64,000 bases of DNA from Marinobacter lipolyticus (GTDB lineage Bacteria > Pseudomonadota > Gammaproteobacteria > Pseudomonadales > Oleiphilaceae): the NCBI RefSeq assembly GCF_018424605.1, contig NZ_QTKT01000005.1, positions 205,334-269,333 on the forward strand, read 5' to 3'. The notes under the pieces were generated by a model that saw nothing but the letters and a program-made list of their open reading frames with translations, was not told the DNA's origin and did not search any database. A program made the translations under genes and the position numbers. This document shows positions 17,384 through 25,851 of this stretch, in pieces (the stretch's first letter is position 1; every line of letters starts with the position of its first letter).

Positions 17384-18754
17384 ATGGCATCTATTACATC
17401 GTTGGGAGCGGGCTCCGGCATTTTCAGCAATGACCTGGTAGATCAGCTGGTCAACGCAGAAAGAGCGCCAGCAAAGCAGCGGCTGGATCTGGAGCAGTCT
17501 CAGGCTCAGGCCAAGATTTCCGCGTACGGGTCGCTTCGCAGTGCCGTTGAGGCGTTGCGGGCTCCTATGGAGAAGTTGAGCAGTGCCGAGGGACTTCAGG
17601 CGTTTACCTCAACGTCCTCGAATGAAGGGGTTGCAGGAGTATCGGTGGATCCCACCAAGGCCAGCCGTGGCTCCTACAGTCTCGAAGTAACCCAACTTGC
17701 CCAGGCTCAGTCATTGGCGTCTGACGTTTTTGCGGACCGGGATGCAACCGCAGTAGGGACAGGGACGCTGACCTTGAATGTTGGTGGCGTCGCAACTGAC
17801 ATTACAGTCGACGAGACCAACAACACCCTCGAGGGGCTGGCAGCTTCTATCAATGAGGCGAATGCTGGCGTGTCTGCGGGTATTGTTGATACGGGGTCGG
17901 GCTTTCGCCTGGTTTTGTCTTCGGAAGAGACCGGCGCTGAGAACGCAATTCAAATGTCCGTTGCTGGTGCAGATGCTGATCTGACGCAGTTTGTTGCGAA
18001 CATGGAAGAAACCGTCGCCGCCAAAGACGCGGTGATGGAAATAAACGGCATTGAGATCACTCGGTCCGGCAACACCGTTGAGGGTGTTATCGACGGCGTG
18101 ACCTTTGACGTCAAGTCTGTGGGTACATCCACCGTCAAGGTGGAGCAGGACTCGGAAGCCGTGGCCGGCCGGGTGCAGGAGTTTGTTGACAAGTTCAACG
18201 GCCTGCAGGACGTGATCAAAAAGTTCTCAGGCTTCAATTCGGTTTCCGGTGAGGGCGGTATTCTCAGTGGAGATTCGACAGTTCGCGGTATCCAGAGTGA
18301 GCTCCGCCGAATGTTGACTACCATCCCCGAGGGGCTGGAAAGTTCACCGGTGCGAATGTTGGCAGACGTTGGGATCAAAACCGATCCCAGCACGGGCAAG
18401 CTGGAGTTTGATCAGGCGAAGTTTACGGAACAGCTTGAGGCGAATCCGGAAGCCATGACGGCGTTGTTCGCGGAAAAGGACGGTGTTGAGGGCATTGCTG
18501 AGCGCACCGTCAATACCGTGACCGACTTTTTGGCCAGTGACGGGGCTTTGGCAACTCGCACCGAAGGGTTAAACGCTGCGTTGCAGGATATCCAGGACAA
18601 GCGTGATCGCCTGGATTTGCGTATTGCATCCTACGAGGAGCGCCTGATCAAGCAGTTTTCCGCAGCGGACTCGCTTATTTCACAGATCCAGAGTAGCGGG
18701 AACTACGTTGCCCAGCAGTTGGCAGCTCTGGCTCCGCAAAACAACCAGAAATAG
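17384..18754 (+). CDS. fliD: Flagellar hook-associated protein 2 (filament cap)
   Basis: A 456-residue FliD. It has the N-terminal MASITSLGAGSGIFSNDLVDQL helix, the flagellin hook IN motif region, the FliD_C domain, and a C-terminal coiled coil (RDRLDLRIASYEERLIKQFSAAD) ending near the membrane-distal cap. The pentameric cap sits at the filament tip and guides flagellin folding. AGGAGG lies 8 bases before the ATG. The 197-base gap after flaG contains no promoter I can support. fliS follows 29 bases downstream. Confidence 0.95.
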   Translation: MASITSLGAGSGIFSNDLVDQLVNAERAPAKQRLDLEQSQAQAKISAYGSLRSAVEALRAPMEKLSSAEGLQAFTSTSSNEGVAGVSVDPTKASRGSYSLEVTQLAQAQSLASDVFADRDATAVGTGTLTLNVGGVATDITVDETNNTLEGLAASINEANAGVSAGIVDTGSGFRLVLSSEETGAENAIQMSVAGADADLTQFVANMEETVAAKDAVMEINGIEITRSGNTVEGVIDGVTFDVKSVGTSTVKVEQDSEAVAGRVQEFVDKFNGLQDVIKKFSGFNSVSGEGGILSGDSTVRGIQSELRRMLTTIPEGLESSPVRMLADVGIKTDPSTGKLEFDQAKFTEQLEANPEAMTALFAEKDGVEGIAERTVNTVTDFLASDGALATRTEGLNAALQDIQDKRDRLDLRIASYEERLIKQFSAADSLISQIQSSGNYVAQQLAALAPQNNQK

Positions 18755-18783
18755 TTTTAGCTGAAATCCCAAGAGGTCACGTT

Positions 18784-19182
18784 ATGAACGGTCTTCAGCA
18801 ATACCAGCGTATCAACACCCAGACCAGCATCACCGATGCTGATCCCCATAAGCTGATTCAGCTCCTGTACAACGGCGCGCTGGAGCGGATCAACATGGCG
18901 AAGGCCCGCATGCAGGCGAAAGATTACGAAGGCAAAGGCCGGTTGATCTCCAAGGCTATTGAGATTGTCGGCGGTCTGCGGGAGTTCCTGGATCTGGAGA
19001 AGGGCGGCGATTTGGCCCAGCGTCTTGCATCGCTTTACGAGTATATGGAGCGCACCCTCCTCGAAGCCAGCATGAGAAACGACATCACCAAACTGGACGA
19101 AGTGGCCAACCTCCTTCGCTCCATCAAAGACGGCTGGGACGGCATCCGCGAAGAGGTGGTGAACCAGCAGCAGGCGGTCTGA
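18784..19182 (+). CDS. fliS: Flagellar export chaperone FliS
   Basis: This 132-residue all-helical protein carries the family signature YQRINTQTSITDADPHKLIQ and LYNGALERINMA. It binds the C-terminal D0 region of flagellin in the cytoplasm, preventing polymerisation before export. It is the last gene of the flagellin-flaG-fliD-fliS unit, and a strong terminator follows within 16 bases. In Pseudomonas the next gene is usually the master regulator fleQ; it is not present here. Confidence 0.95.
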   Translation: MNGLQQYQRINTQTSITDADPHKLIQLLYNGALERINMAKARMQAKDYEGKGRLISKAIEIVGGLREFLDLEKGGDLAQRLASLYEYMERTLLEASMRNDITKLDEVANLLRSIKDGWDGIREEVVNQQQAV

Positions 19183-19197
19183 ACCGGATGTGCAGTG

Positions 19198-19227
19198 AAA
19201 ATGGCCCGTAAAACGGGCCATTTTTTT
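19198..19227 (+). terminator. Intrinsic terminator after fliS
   Basis: A perfect stem AAATGGCCCGT/ACGGGCCATTT is followed by a run of T residues. It closes the flagellar operon. Confidence 0.95.
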
Positions 19228-19278
19228 GCCCGCTTAACTATACTTGCTTTACACGTTCCAGCTGAGCGATGGCCGTCT

Positions 19279-20058
19279 ATGTACCGATTTCTGCTCCGTT
19301 GTTGTGCCGGCTTCCTGGCTGCGTTGCTGGCGACTGGCGTTGCCGTGGCTCGTGCCGAGCCGGAGGCGGTGATGTTTTCACTGCCCGACGTCTGGCCCTG
19401 GGCATATGAGTCGGCCGAAGGCCAGCAGCAGGGCAGTCTGGTGGAATTGGCTCGCCGCCTATCGGACATTTCCGGAATCCCGATCCGTACCAAATTGCGC
19501 CCGTTGCGGCGAGTGATCATGGAAATTTCCAACAGTGAGGTGGGATTTACCTTTCTGTTTCGCAGCCCCGAGCTGGATGAGAAGGCAGTGCCGGTCGGGA
19601 AGGTTATTGACGTTAATCTGTTGTTGTTGGCGATGGCAGATACCGATTACCCGCTGAATCTGAATAAGCTGGGTCGAACTCGGGTCGCCTTTATTCGCGG
19701 CACGTATCTGGGCGAGGCCTTCGAGTATGATCAGGATGTGGTCAAAGTGCCGGTGTCCAGCGTGTCCCAGGCGATCGATCTGCTGAAGATGCAGCGCATC
19801 TCGGCAGTCCTCGCCAGCGATCACAACATTTTGCGCAGTATCCAGCAGCGGGGACTGACCTTCCGTGACTTCCGTTACCGGCAGCATGTGACGGGACAGC
19901 CGGCGATGATGTACCGCTCCGTCAGTGGCAGCAATCCCGCCCACGGTGAGAAATTCGCCCAGGCACTGCAGGCGATGGAGCGCAGTGGTGAGCTTAACCG
20001 TCTGTTTTTTGGTCAGGCGGGACCGGTGTCAGCGGGTAAGCTGCTCTCTGCGAATTAA
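19279..20058 (+). CDS. Periplasmic solute-binding-like protein (SBP family 3 fold)
   Basis: This 259-residue protein has an N-terminal signal peptide (MYRFLLRCCAGFLAALLATG, cleavage after ARA near residue 25). The mature protein has the two-lobed pattern of family-3 substrate-binding proteins ('DVWPWAYESAEGQQQGSLVELARRLSD', 'VGFTFLFRSPELDEKA', then 'ALQAMERSGELNRLFF'). No transporter genes are nearby, so it is an orphan binding protein and may act in sensing or scavenging. The start at 19279 is preferred; an upstream in-frame start would lie inside the fliS terminator. The ligand is unknown. Confidence 0.75.
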   Translation: MYRFLLRCCAGFLAALLATGVAVARAEPEAVMFSLPDVWPWAYESAEGQQQGSLVELARRLSDISGIPIRTKLRPLRRVIMEISNSEVGFTFLFRSPELDEKAVPVGKVIDVNLLLLAMADTDYPLNLNKLGRTRVAFIRGTYLGEAFEYDQDVVKVPVSSVSQAIDLLKMQRISAVLASDHNILRSIQQRGLTFRDFRYRQHVTGQPAMMYRSVSGSNPAHGEKFAQALQAMERSGELNRLFFGQAGPVSAGKLLSAN

Positions 20059-20162
20059 CCCGTCCCTTTCAGTGACTTCAGTTCAATAGCCATTCCCCCC
20101 ACGCTCCCGTACAATATGCGCCTTATTTTACTGACCCCGATTTCAGGATTTGGAGCAAGGGT

Positions 20163-21374
20163 ATGTCTGATATCAAGAAGGTGGTGCTGGCTTATTCCGG
20201 TGGCCTGGATACGTCTGTCATCGTTCGCTGGCTGCAGGACACCTACAACTGTGAGGTGGTGACCTTTACCGCCGACATCGGCCAGGGCGAGGAAGTGGAG
20301 CCTGCGCGTGCCAAGGCGGAAGCCCTGGGTGTGAAGGAGATCTACATCGAGGATCTGCGCGAGGAATTCGTGCGTGATTACGTGTTCCCGATGTTCCGCG
20401 CCAACACCATCTACGAGGGCGAGTACCTGCTTGGTACCTCCATTGCTCGCCCGCTGATTGCCAAGCGCCTGATCGACATTGCCAATGAAACCGGTGCCGA
20501 CGCGATTTCCCACGGTGCCACCGGCAAGGGCAACGACCAGGTGCGTTTCGAGCTGGGCGCCTATGCGCTGAAGCCGGGTGTGAAAGTGATTGCGCCCTGG
20601 CGTGAGTGGGATCTGAATTCCCGCGAGAAGCTGCTGGCCTACTGCGACGAGCGAAACATTCCGGTGGAGAAGAAAAAGGGCAAGTCCCCTTACTCCATGG
20701 ACGCCAACCTGCTGCATATCTCCTACGAAGGCATCAACCTTGAAGATCCGTGGGCAGAAGCCGAGGAAGACATGTGGCGCTGGAGTGTGTCTCCGGAAGC
20801 CGCGCCGGATCAGCCCACCTATGTTGAGCTGACCTACAAAAAGGGCGACATTGTTGCCATCGACGGTCAGGACATGAAGCCCCATGTGGTGCTGGAAACC
20901 CTGAACAAGCTGGCGGGTGAGAACGGCATTGGTCGTCTCGACATTGTCGAGAACCGGTACGTGGGCATGAAGTCCCGCGGCTGCTACGAAACCCCGGGCG
21001 GTACCATCATGCTGCGGGCGCACCGTGCCATCGAGTCCATTACGCTGGACCGTGAAGTGGCGCACCTGAAAGACAGCATCATGCCGCGGTATGCCGAAGT
21101 GATCTACAACGGTTACTGGTGGTCACCGGAGCGTGAAGCGCTGCAGGCGCTGATCGACCAGACACAGCATTACGTCAACGGTACCGTGCGTCTGAAGCTC
21201 TACAAGGGCAACGTGGACGTGGTTGGCCGCAAGTCCGACGACTCGCTGTTTGACGAGAAGATCGCCACCTTTGAGGAAGATCAGGGTGCCTACGATCAGA
21301 AAGACGCGGAAGGCTTCATCAAGCTGAACGCTCTGCGGCTGCGTATTGCCGCTGGCAAGGGCCGCAAGCTTTAA
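20163..21374 (+). CDS. argG: Argininosuccinate synthase
   Basis: A 403-residue type I argininosuccinate synthetase. The ATP-pyrophosphatase P-loop is AYSGGLDTS (10-18). [15 protein letters not shown] and the C-terminal tetramerisation helix are typical. It condenses citrulline and aspartate with ATP in arginine biosynthesis in the cytoplasm. AAGG lies just before the ATG, and TACAAT around 20109 could be a -10. The gene is convergent with the AraC regulator and the stop codons overlap by a few bases. A terminator-like hairpin lies just downstream, inside the AraC coding sequence. Confidence 0.97.
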   Translation: MSDIKKVVLAYSGGLDTSVIVRWLQDTYNCEVVTFTADIGQGEEVEPARAKAEALGVKEIYIEDLREEFVRDYVFPMFRANTIYEGEYLLGTSIARPLIAKRLIDIANETGADAISHGATGKGNDQVRFELGAYALKPGVKVIAPWREWDLNSREKLLAYCDERNIPVEKKKGKSPYSMDANLLHISYEGINLEDPWAEAEEDMWRWSVSPEAAPDQPTYVELTYKKGDIVAIDGQDMKPHVVLETLNKLAGENGIGRLDIVENRYVGMKSRGCYETPGGTIMLRAHRAIESITLDREVAHLKDSIMPRYAEVIYNGYWWSPEREALQALIDQTQHYVNGTVRLKLYKGNVDVVGRKSDDSLFDEKIATFEEDQGAYDQKDAEGFIKLNALRLRIAAGKGRKL

Positions 21375-22396
21375 CTGGCCGCTTTAGACGCCCGGAACTC
21401 TCCGGGCGTCTTTCCCGCTACCGCTTTGAATTTACGGTGAAACGACGTGGTTTCACTGTACCCCAGCCGCAAGGCAATCTCCGGAATTCCCAGTTTACTA
21501 TTCTGCAGATAGTCCTCCGCCATCTGCTGTCGCACCTCATCCAGTAATTGCTGATACGCCGCGCCTTCCTGGCTCAGCTTGCGTTGCAGTGTGCGGCTGG
21601 TCATGCCCAGTTGCTCCGCCACCAAGTCCTGCCGGGTAATGCCATGCATCAGCTGCTGTTGAATGGCGTATTTCACTCGCGAGGTGAGGTCGGTGTCGCT
21701 TTCCAGCGCGGCGAGCTGGCTCAGGGCGTGGGCTTCCAGGGTTTTGCGAAGCAGCGGGTCGGGCTGGCGCAGGGGCAGGGTGAGCAGATCCCGGTGCAGT
21801 CGCACCGAATCCCGCTGCGCGCCGAACCTGACCGGGCAGTGCCACCGATGTTTGTAAGCGGCTTCGTAATCGGTTCCGGGCGAAGGTCGCTGCAGTTCCA
21901 CCTCTGCCGGACCGGCCTCTGGCTGGTCACCCAGCCAACGGGCGTAGTTGATCCAGGAGGCGAACACGTTGTCCACCATCTGCGGCCGGATCAGCGGGTC
22001 ATCGTAATTGCAGGTCCACACCAGGCGCAGGTAGTCGCCCTCCTGCAGGATGCGGGTGGTGCCCATGTCGCCGACCAGTTTTTCGAACGGCGTAATGCGC
22101 ATCACGGCTTCGCCGAGCGTGGCGCAGCTCATGGTGATGTAGCCCAAAACGCTGTAAGAGCCCGGTTGCACGAAATCGCCGGTTTCCAGGCCGAGGATCG
22201 GGTTGCCGGTTTGCTCGCACAGGCGGTGGATGAAGGCCTGGAAGTGTTCGCCGTTGATGCGCCCCTCGTCACTGGTGAGGATTGCCGGGTCCAGCCCGCA
22301 GTCAGCGAGCAGAGTGTGGGTGTCAATACCGTTGGCGTTGGCGGCGCGCACGTACTGGCGCAGGGCCGCCACGGAGGCGGTTCCGAGGGTTTTCAT
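21371..22396 (-). CDS. AraC-family transcriptional regulator with arabinose-binding-like N-terminal domain
   Basis: This 341-residue protein has a large N-terminal ligand-binding domain of the type found in OruR/ArgR-like and fatty-acid-responsive AraC regulators ('[20 protein letters not shown]', '[18 protein letters not shown]'). The C-terminal double helix-turn-helix includes [20 protein letters not shown] and the second-helix signature [20 protein letters not shown]. The ATG at 22396 is preferred over the in-frame GTG at 22429 because a TATACT (-10-like, 22434-22439 on this strand) would put the transcript start near that GTG. The target is unknown; argG is convergent, and the upstream neighbour is transcribed in the same direction. 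Confidence 0.85.
   Translation of the reverse strand: MKTLGTASVAALRQYVRAANANGIDTHTLLADCGLDPAILTSDEGRINGEHFQAFIHRLCEQTGNPILGLETGDFVQPGSYSVLGYITMSCATLGEAVMRITPFEKLVGDMGTTRILQEGDYLRLVWTCNYDDPLIRPQMVDNVFASWINYARWLGDQPEAGPAEVELQRPSPGTDYEAAYKHRWHCPVRFGAQRDSVRLHRDLLTLPLRQPDPLLRKTLEAHALSQLAALESDTDLTSRVKYAIQQQLMHGITRQDLVAEQLGMTSRTLQRKLSQEGAAYQQLLDEVRQQMAEDYLQNSKLGIPEIALRLGYSETTSFHRKFKAVAGKTPGEFRASKAAS
21386..21415 (+). terminator. Intrinsic terminator of argG embedded in the convergent gene
   Basis: An 11-bp perfect stem AGACGCCCGGA/TCCGGGCGTCT, loop ACTC, then TTTCCC, lies 12 bases after the argG stop. On the other strand these bases encode the conserved PGEFRAS end of the AraC regulator. Confidence 0.7.
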
Positions 22397-22450
22397 GGTG
22401 ACAGCGCATGTTGTTGTAGTGTTTGTCACGAGAGTATAGCGGAAGCAGGC

Positions 22451-22482
22451 AATAAAAAAGCCAGCTCATGTGAGCTGGCTTG
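22451..22482 (-). terminator. Minus-strand terminator
   Basis: The perfect 11-bp palindrome AAGCCAGCTCA/TGAGCTGGCTT (22459-22481) reads on the minus strand as stem then TTTTTT. It probably ends the transcript of the REC/GGDEF-like gene ~200 bases upstream of it, just before the AraC gene promoter. Confidence 0.8.
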
Positions 22483-22554
22483 AAATCAAAACTTAAGGAA
22501 AGAACGAAAGTGCCTGAAAAATTCGTTAATCCGGTGGATCGTTACCCAAACGGC

Positions 22555-22582
22555 GGCGGAGGTACTACACGGCTCCTCCGCC
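22555..22582. other. GC-rich hairpin in a 3' untranslated region
   Basis: GGCGGAGG...CCTCCGCC is an 8-bp stem with a 12-base loop in the ~200 bases between the response-regulator stop and its terminator. I see no ORF in this stretch. It may be part of a structured 3' UTR or a small RNA. Confidence 0.4.
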
Positions 22583-22678
22583 ATTGGGCGGATACTGCTT
22601 AAATCCACAATTGCAGAATAGGGCTTTCGCGCCGGCAAGTCTGTTTGTGAAGTGTGTCCCAGTGTTACTGTTTGTTTT

Positions 22679-23650
22679 TTAGGCGTCGGCTTTCATTTCT
22701 GGTGCGGTTTCGGTGAACCGGCGAGTCTCGTAGGCATCCACCAGCCCCTGAACCGCGGCGCGTTCCACGTCCTGAACCGTGGGTGTGCCGGCCTGCGCGT
22801 CGGATTTGCACAGCACCATGCCCGCCTCGACAGAGATGTAGCCGGCAGTGGTTTTCAGCGCCTTGTGGTTGATGCCGTCAAACACCCGGCGGAACGCCGT
22901 GGCGGTGCAGTTATCGCTGGTGGGGAAGTAGGCCACAATGGCGTATTGATTGTCGCCAACCCGGCACAGCGCGTCCATGGGCCGGATCAGATGGCTGAGG
23001 CGCCGGGCAATACCGATGGCCAGCTCGCTCATCACCGAGGGCGGATGTTTACGCTTGAGTTCCTGCCAGTTGCGGATGCCGCACAGCACGTAGGCGGTGG
23101 AGCCGTTGCGGGATTCAGCGTGGCGCAGGGTTTTAGCCAGCCGCTCACGGGCGTATTTGTTGTTGCACAGCCCGGTTTCCAGATCAATGATGTTGGTGGC
23201 TTCCAGCTCCCGGTTGTTCTCGATCAGCAGGGAATTGGCCCGCAACAGGGTATTCTGACGGTCGGCCATGCGGTCGGCAGCAAAGATCCGCGGAATCAGC
23301 TGTTTGGTCATGTCGGATTTGTAGATGAAATCGTCTACGCCGCGATCAAAGGCTTCGGACAGCGCTTCCACGCTCTCCCTGGCGGTGAGCAGAATAACGT
23401 AGGTGTAGTGGTTGTTCTGTTCGTCCTGCTGGCGCACCTGATCGGTCAGCTCCAGGCCGTCCATTTCCGGCATCAGCCAGTCGGCAATCAGCACGCTGAC
23501 CGGGCGCTGCTCAATCAGTGCCAGCGCCGCCGGGGCGTTGTTGGCGATGCGTACGTCGCGATAACCGGCATTTCGCAGGGTGCGGCCAACCACCATACTA
23601 CTGAACTTTGCGTCGTCTACTACAAGGATGGGGAGATCCAGATTTGGCAT
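22679..23650 (-). CDS. Response regulator with degenerate GGDEF output domain
   Basis: A 323-residue protein. The REC domain occupies residues 1-125, with acidic pocket D12-D13 (ILVVDDAKFSS), phospho-acceptor Asp in IADWLMPEMDG (near residue 57) and the conserved Lys in DDFIYKSD. The second domain has a diguanylate-cyclase layout (DLETGLCNNKYARERLAKTL near 155), but the signature GGDEF is replaced by VGDNQ in CRVGDNQYAIV and there is no RxxD inhibitory site. It is therefore probably enzymatically inactive and acts as a receptor or partner. It is divergent from the YajQ gene, another proposed cyclic-di-GMP protein. Confidence 0.85.
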   Translation of the reverse strand: MPNLDLPILVVDDAKFSSMVVGRTLRNAGYRDVRIANNAPAALALIEQRPVSVLIADWLMPEMDGLELTDQVRQQDEQNNHYTYVILLTARESVEALSEAFDRGVDDFIYKSDMTKQLIPRIFAADRMADRQNTLLRANSLLIENNRELEATNIIDLETGLCNNKYARERLAKTLRHAESRNGSTAYVLCGIRNWQELKRKHPPSVMSELAIGIARRLSHLIRPMDALCRVGDNQYAIVAYFPTSDNCTATAFRRVFDGINHKALKTTAGYISVEAGMVLCKSDAQAGTPTVQDVERAAVQGLVDAYETRRFTETAPEMKADA

Positions 23651-23766
23651 TGTTATCTACTTTTACCAGTCCGTTGTCAGATGCGGTAAGGTGCGGGGCT
23701 TGCTATGCTTTGCCCTTATTTTAACGGCCAGATTATACCCTTAACGGTTTATGGAGAATAACGACC

Positions 23767-24249
23767 ATGCCCTCTTTTGACATTGTTTCAGAAATCGATA
23801 TGCACGAAGTCACCAACGCGGTGGATCAGGCCAAGCGGGAGCTGGGCAACCGCTGGGATTTCAAGAATGTGGAAGCGGATATCGAGAGTGACGACAAGGG
23901 CATTACCATCAGCGCCGAGCAGGAGTTCCAGCTGGAGCAACTGCTGGACATGCTGCGCATGGCGTTTGCCAAGCGCAACATTGACAGCCGGGCCATTTCC
24001 GAAGACGGCGAAAGCAAGTCCGGCAAGCTGGTCAAGCAGCACTTGTTGCTGAAGCAGGGCATCGAAACCGACATGGCGAAGAAGATCGTCAAGATGATCA
24101 AGGACGCCAAACTGAAGGTTCAGGCCAGCATTCAGGGTGACAAGGTGCGGGTGACCGGCAAGAAACGCGACGACCTGCAAACGGCGATCGCGCTGCTGAA
24201 AGAAGCGGAGCTTGAGATTCCGCTGCAGTTCAACAACTTCCGCGACTGA
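23767..24249 (+). CDS. YajQ family cyclic-di-GMP-binding protein
   Basis: This 160-residue protein opens with [20 protein letters not shown], the invariant YajQ start, and has two ferredoxin-like domains as in the family ([20 protein letters not shown], then [11 protein letters not shown] at the end). Homologues bind nucleotides, including cyclic-di-GMP in Xanthomonas and Pseudomonas, and affect transcription and virulence. The ribosome site is weak (GGAGAA) 8 bases before ATG. The stop codon is in the same frame as, and only 15 bases before, the presumed start of the AmpG-like transporter. Confidence 0.93.
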   Translation: MPSFDIVSEIDMHEVTNAVDQAKRELGNRWDFKNVEADIESDDKGITISAEQEFQLEQLLDMLRMAFAKRNIDSRAISEDGESKSGKLVKQHLLLKQGIETDMAKKIVKMIKDAKLKVQASIQGDKVRVTGKKRDDLQTAIALLKEAELEIPLQFNNFRD

Positions 24250-24264
24250 TCCGGGGGCTGCACC

Positions 24265-25662
24265 ATCAACTCCGGAACCCGCCTGGCCCTGTTCAAGGAC
24301 GCGCTTTACACCTACACCCGCTGGCAGGTCATTGCCCTGCTGTTCCTGGGGTTCTCCGCCGGCCTGCCGTTCCTGCTGGTGTTTTCCACCCTGAACGCGC
24401 GGTTGGCGGATGTCGGTGTCGAGACGGCCACCATCGGCTTTTTCAGCTGGCTGGGCATCACCTATTCCATCAAGGTGTTCTGGGCGCCGGTGGTGGACCG
24501 GCTCAAACTGCCTCTGCTGGACCGGCTGCTGGGCAAGCGCCGTAGCTGGATACTGCTGGCCCAGGCGGGCATCGCCACCGGGCTGTATCTGATGGCCCAT
24601 GTGGATGCCGTTGCGGCACCGGAGATGATGGCCCTGTGCGGGCTGCTGGTGGCGTTTTCCTCCGCCACCCAGGATGTGGCCATTGATGCCTACCGCATCG
24701 AGATTGCCGAAGAACGCCTGCAGGCTGCGCTGGCAGCCACTTACATCTTTGGCTACCGGCTGGCGCTGCTGGTAGCCGGGGCGGGCGCCCTGTACCTGGC
24801 CGAGTTCTGGTCCTGGCAGGTGTCCTACGAAGTGATGGCGCTACTGGTGGGCGTCGGGGCGGTCACCGTGCTGCTGGTGCGTGAGCCTGCGGTGAACCAT
24901 TTTGCCGCGGCCCAGGACATCGCCCACAAGATCGAGCAGGAGGCCAGCAAACGCGCCCATCTGAATCCCCGGCTCGCTCGCATCATCGGCTGGTTCTACG
25001 CCGCCGTCGCCGGCCCGTTCCTGGATTTTTTTCGCCGCTACAAAGAACTGGCCATCCTGATCCTGCTGATGGTCGCGGTGTACCGGATTTCGGACATCGC
25101 CATGGGGGTGATGGCCAATCCGTTTTATCTGGATTTCATGGGTTTCAGTAAAGTTCAGGTGGCGGACGTAACCAAGGTCTTCGGCTTTTTCATGACTATT
25201 GCCGGTTCCCTGGTAGGTGGCGTGATGGTGATGCGCTACGGGGTTCGCAACATTCTCCTGCTGGGCGCGGTCATGACAGCAGCCACCAATCTGTTGTTCG
25301 TGCTCCTGGCGCAGTACCCGCCAAACATTTATACCCTGGCGGCGGTGGTCAGCGCCGATAACCTCAGCGGCGGCATCGCCAATGTGGCGCTGATCGCCTG
25401 GCTCTCCAGCATGACCAGTGCCTCGTTTACCGCTACCCAGTATGCGCTGTTCAGCTCCCTGATGACCCTGCCAGGCAAATTCCTCGGCGGCTTCTCGGGC
25501 ATTGTGGTGGCGGACTTCGGCTACGCCCAGTTCTTCCTGGTCGCCGGCTTCATGGGCGTGCCTGCGATCCTTCTGGCCCTCTTCATGATCCGCCATGGGG
25601 CTCGGCTGGATGCTTTGGCACCGCGGAATGAGGAAGCGGTGCCGGCTCCTGGCTCTCATTGA
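24265..25662 (+). CDS. AmpG-like MFS transporter, apparent non-canonical ATC start
   Basis: A 12-helix major facilitator of the AmpG/muropeptide-permease type. Its N-terminal region YTRWQVIALLFLGFSAGLPF and VETATIGFFSWLGITYSIK matches the first two helices of AmpG. These helices begin upstream of the first GTG (24379), and there is no ATG, GTG or TTG between the in-frame yajQ stop (24247) and that GTG. The best candidate is ATC at 24265, preceded by GGGGG at 24253-24257. CTG at 24283 is an alternative. From ATC the protein has 465 residues. It would import anhydro-muropeptides or another solute. A sequencing error changing ATG to ATC is also possible. Confidence 0.8.
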   Translation: MNSGTRLALFKDALYTYTRWQVIALLFLGFSAGLPFLLVFSTLNARLADVGVETATIGFFSWLGITYSIKVFWAPVVDRLKLPLLDRLLGKRRSWILLAQAGIATGLYLMAHVDAVAAPEMMALCGLLVAFSSATQDVAIDAYRIEIAEERLQAALAATYIFGYRLALLVAGAGALYLAEFWSWQVSYEVMALLVGVGAVTVLLVREPAVNHFAAAQDIAHKIEQEASKRAHLNPRLARIIGWFYAAVAGPFLDFFRRYKELAILILLMVAVYRISDIAMGVMANPFYLDFMGFSKVQVADVTKVFGFFMTIAGSLVGGVMVMRYGVRNILLLGAVMTAATNLLFVLLAQYPPNIYTLAAVVSADNLSGGIANVALIAWLSSMTSASFTATQYALFSSLMTLPGKFLGGFSGIVVADFGYAQFFLVAGFMGVPAILLALFMIRHGARLDALAPRNEEAVPAPGSH

Positions 25663-25665
25663 GCG

Positions 25666-25770
25666 TGGGGCTGGCCCCGGGGTGGGGACACCTTTTCTTC
25701 TGGAAAACGAACTCGCTTCGCTCAGACACCGTTATTCCGGCAGAAAAGGTATCCCCACCCCGTGACCGAC
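25666..25770 (+). repeat. 105-bp palindromic element, left copy
   Basis: The element starts TGGGGCTGGCCCCGGGGTGG and ends CCCCACCCCGTGACCGAC. It is itself a long imperfect hairpin (GGGGTGGGGACACCTTTTCT pairs with AGAAAAGGTATCCCCACCCC). The inverted copy lies at 26295-26399. By eye about nine positions in ten agree between copies. It begins four bases after the transporter stop. Confidence 0.9.
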
Positions 25771-25796
25771 TCGACTTCGAAGAAAACCGCCACCGT

Positions 25797-25828
25797 AGGT
25801 CGGATTAGTGCAGCGTAATCCGACAACT
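25797..25828 (+). repeat. REP-like unit upstream of the alkyltransferase-like gene
   Basis: GTAGGTCGGATTAGTGCAGCGTAATCCGACAA, preceded by CCACC. The inverted partner at 26207-26239 carries the same flank as CGGTGG. Confidence 0.9.
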
Positions 25829-25851
25829 CAATTTAACCCGCGAGCACAACG

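Noticed and set aside
20055..21065. 336-codon open frame opposite argG
   Set aside because: It is a shadow of argG codon bias, with no family match and no ribosome site. argG is certain.
22652..23689. 345-codon plus-strand frame opposite the response regulator
   Set aside because: The minus-strand product has clear REC motifs. The plus-strand protein has only shadow-type composition (rich in H, Q, R, G).
24379..24381. GTG at 24379 as the start of the transporter
   Set aside because: It would delete the first transmembrane helix, which is clearly encoded upstream in frame.
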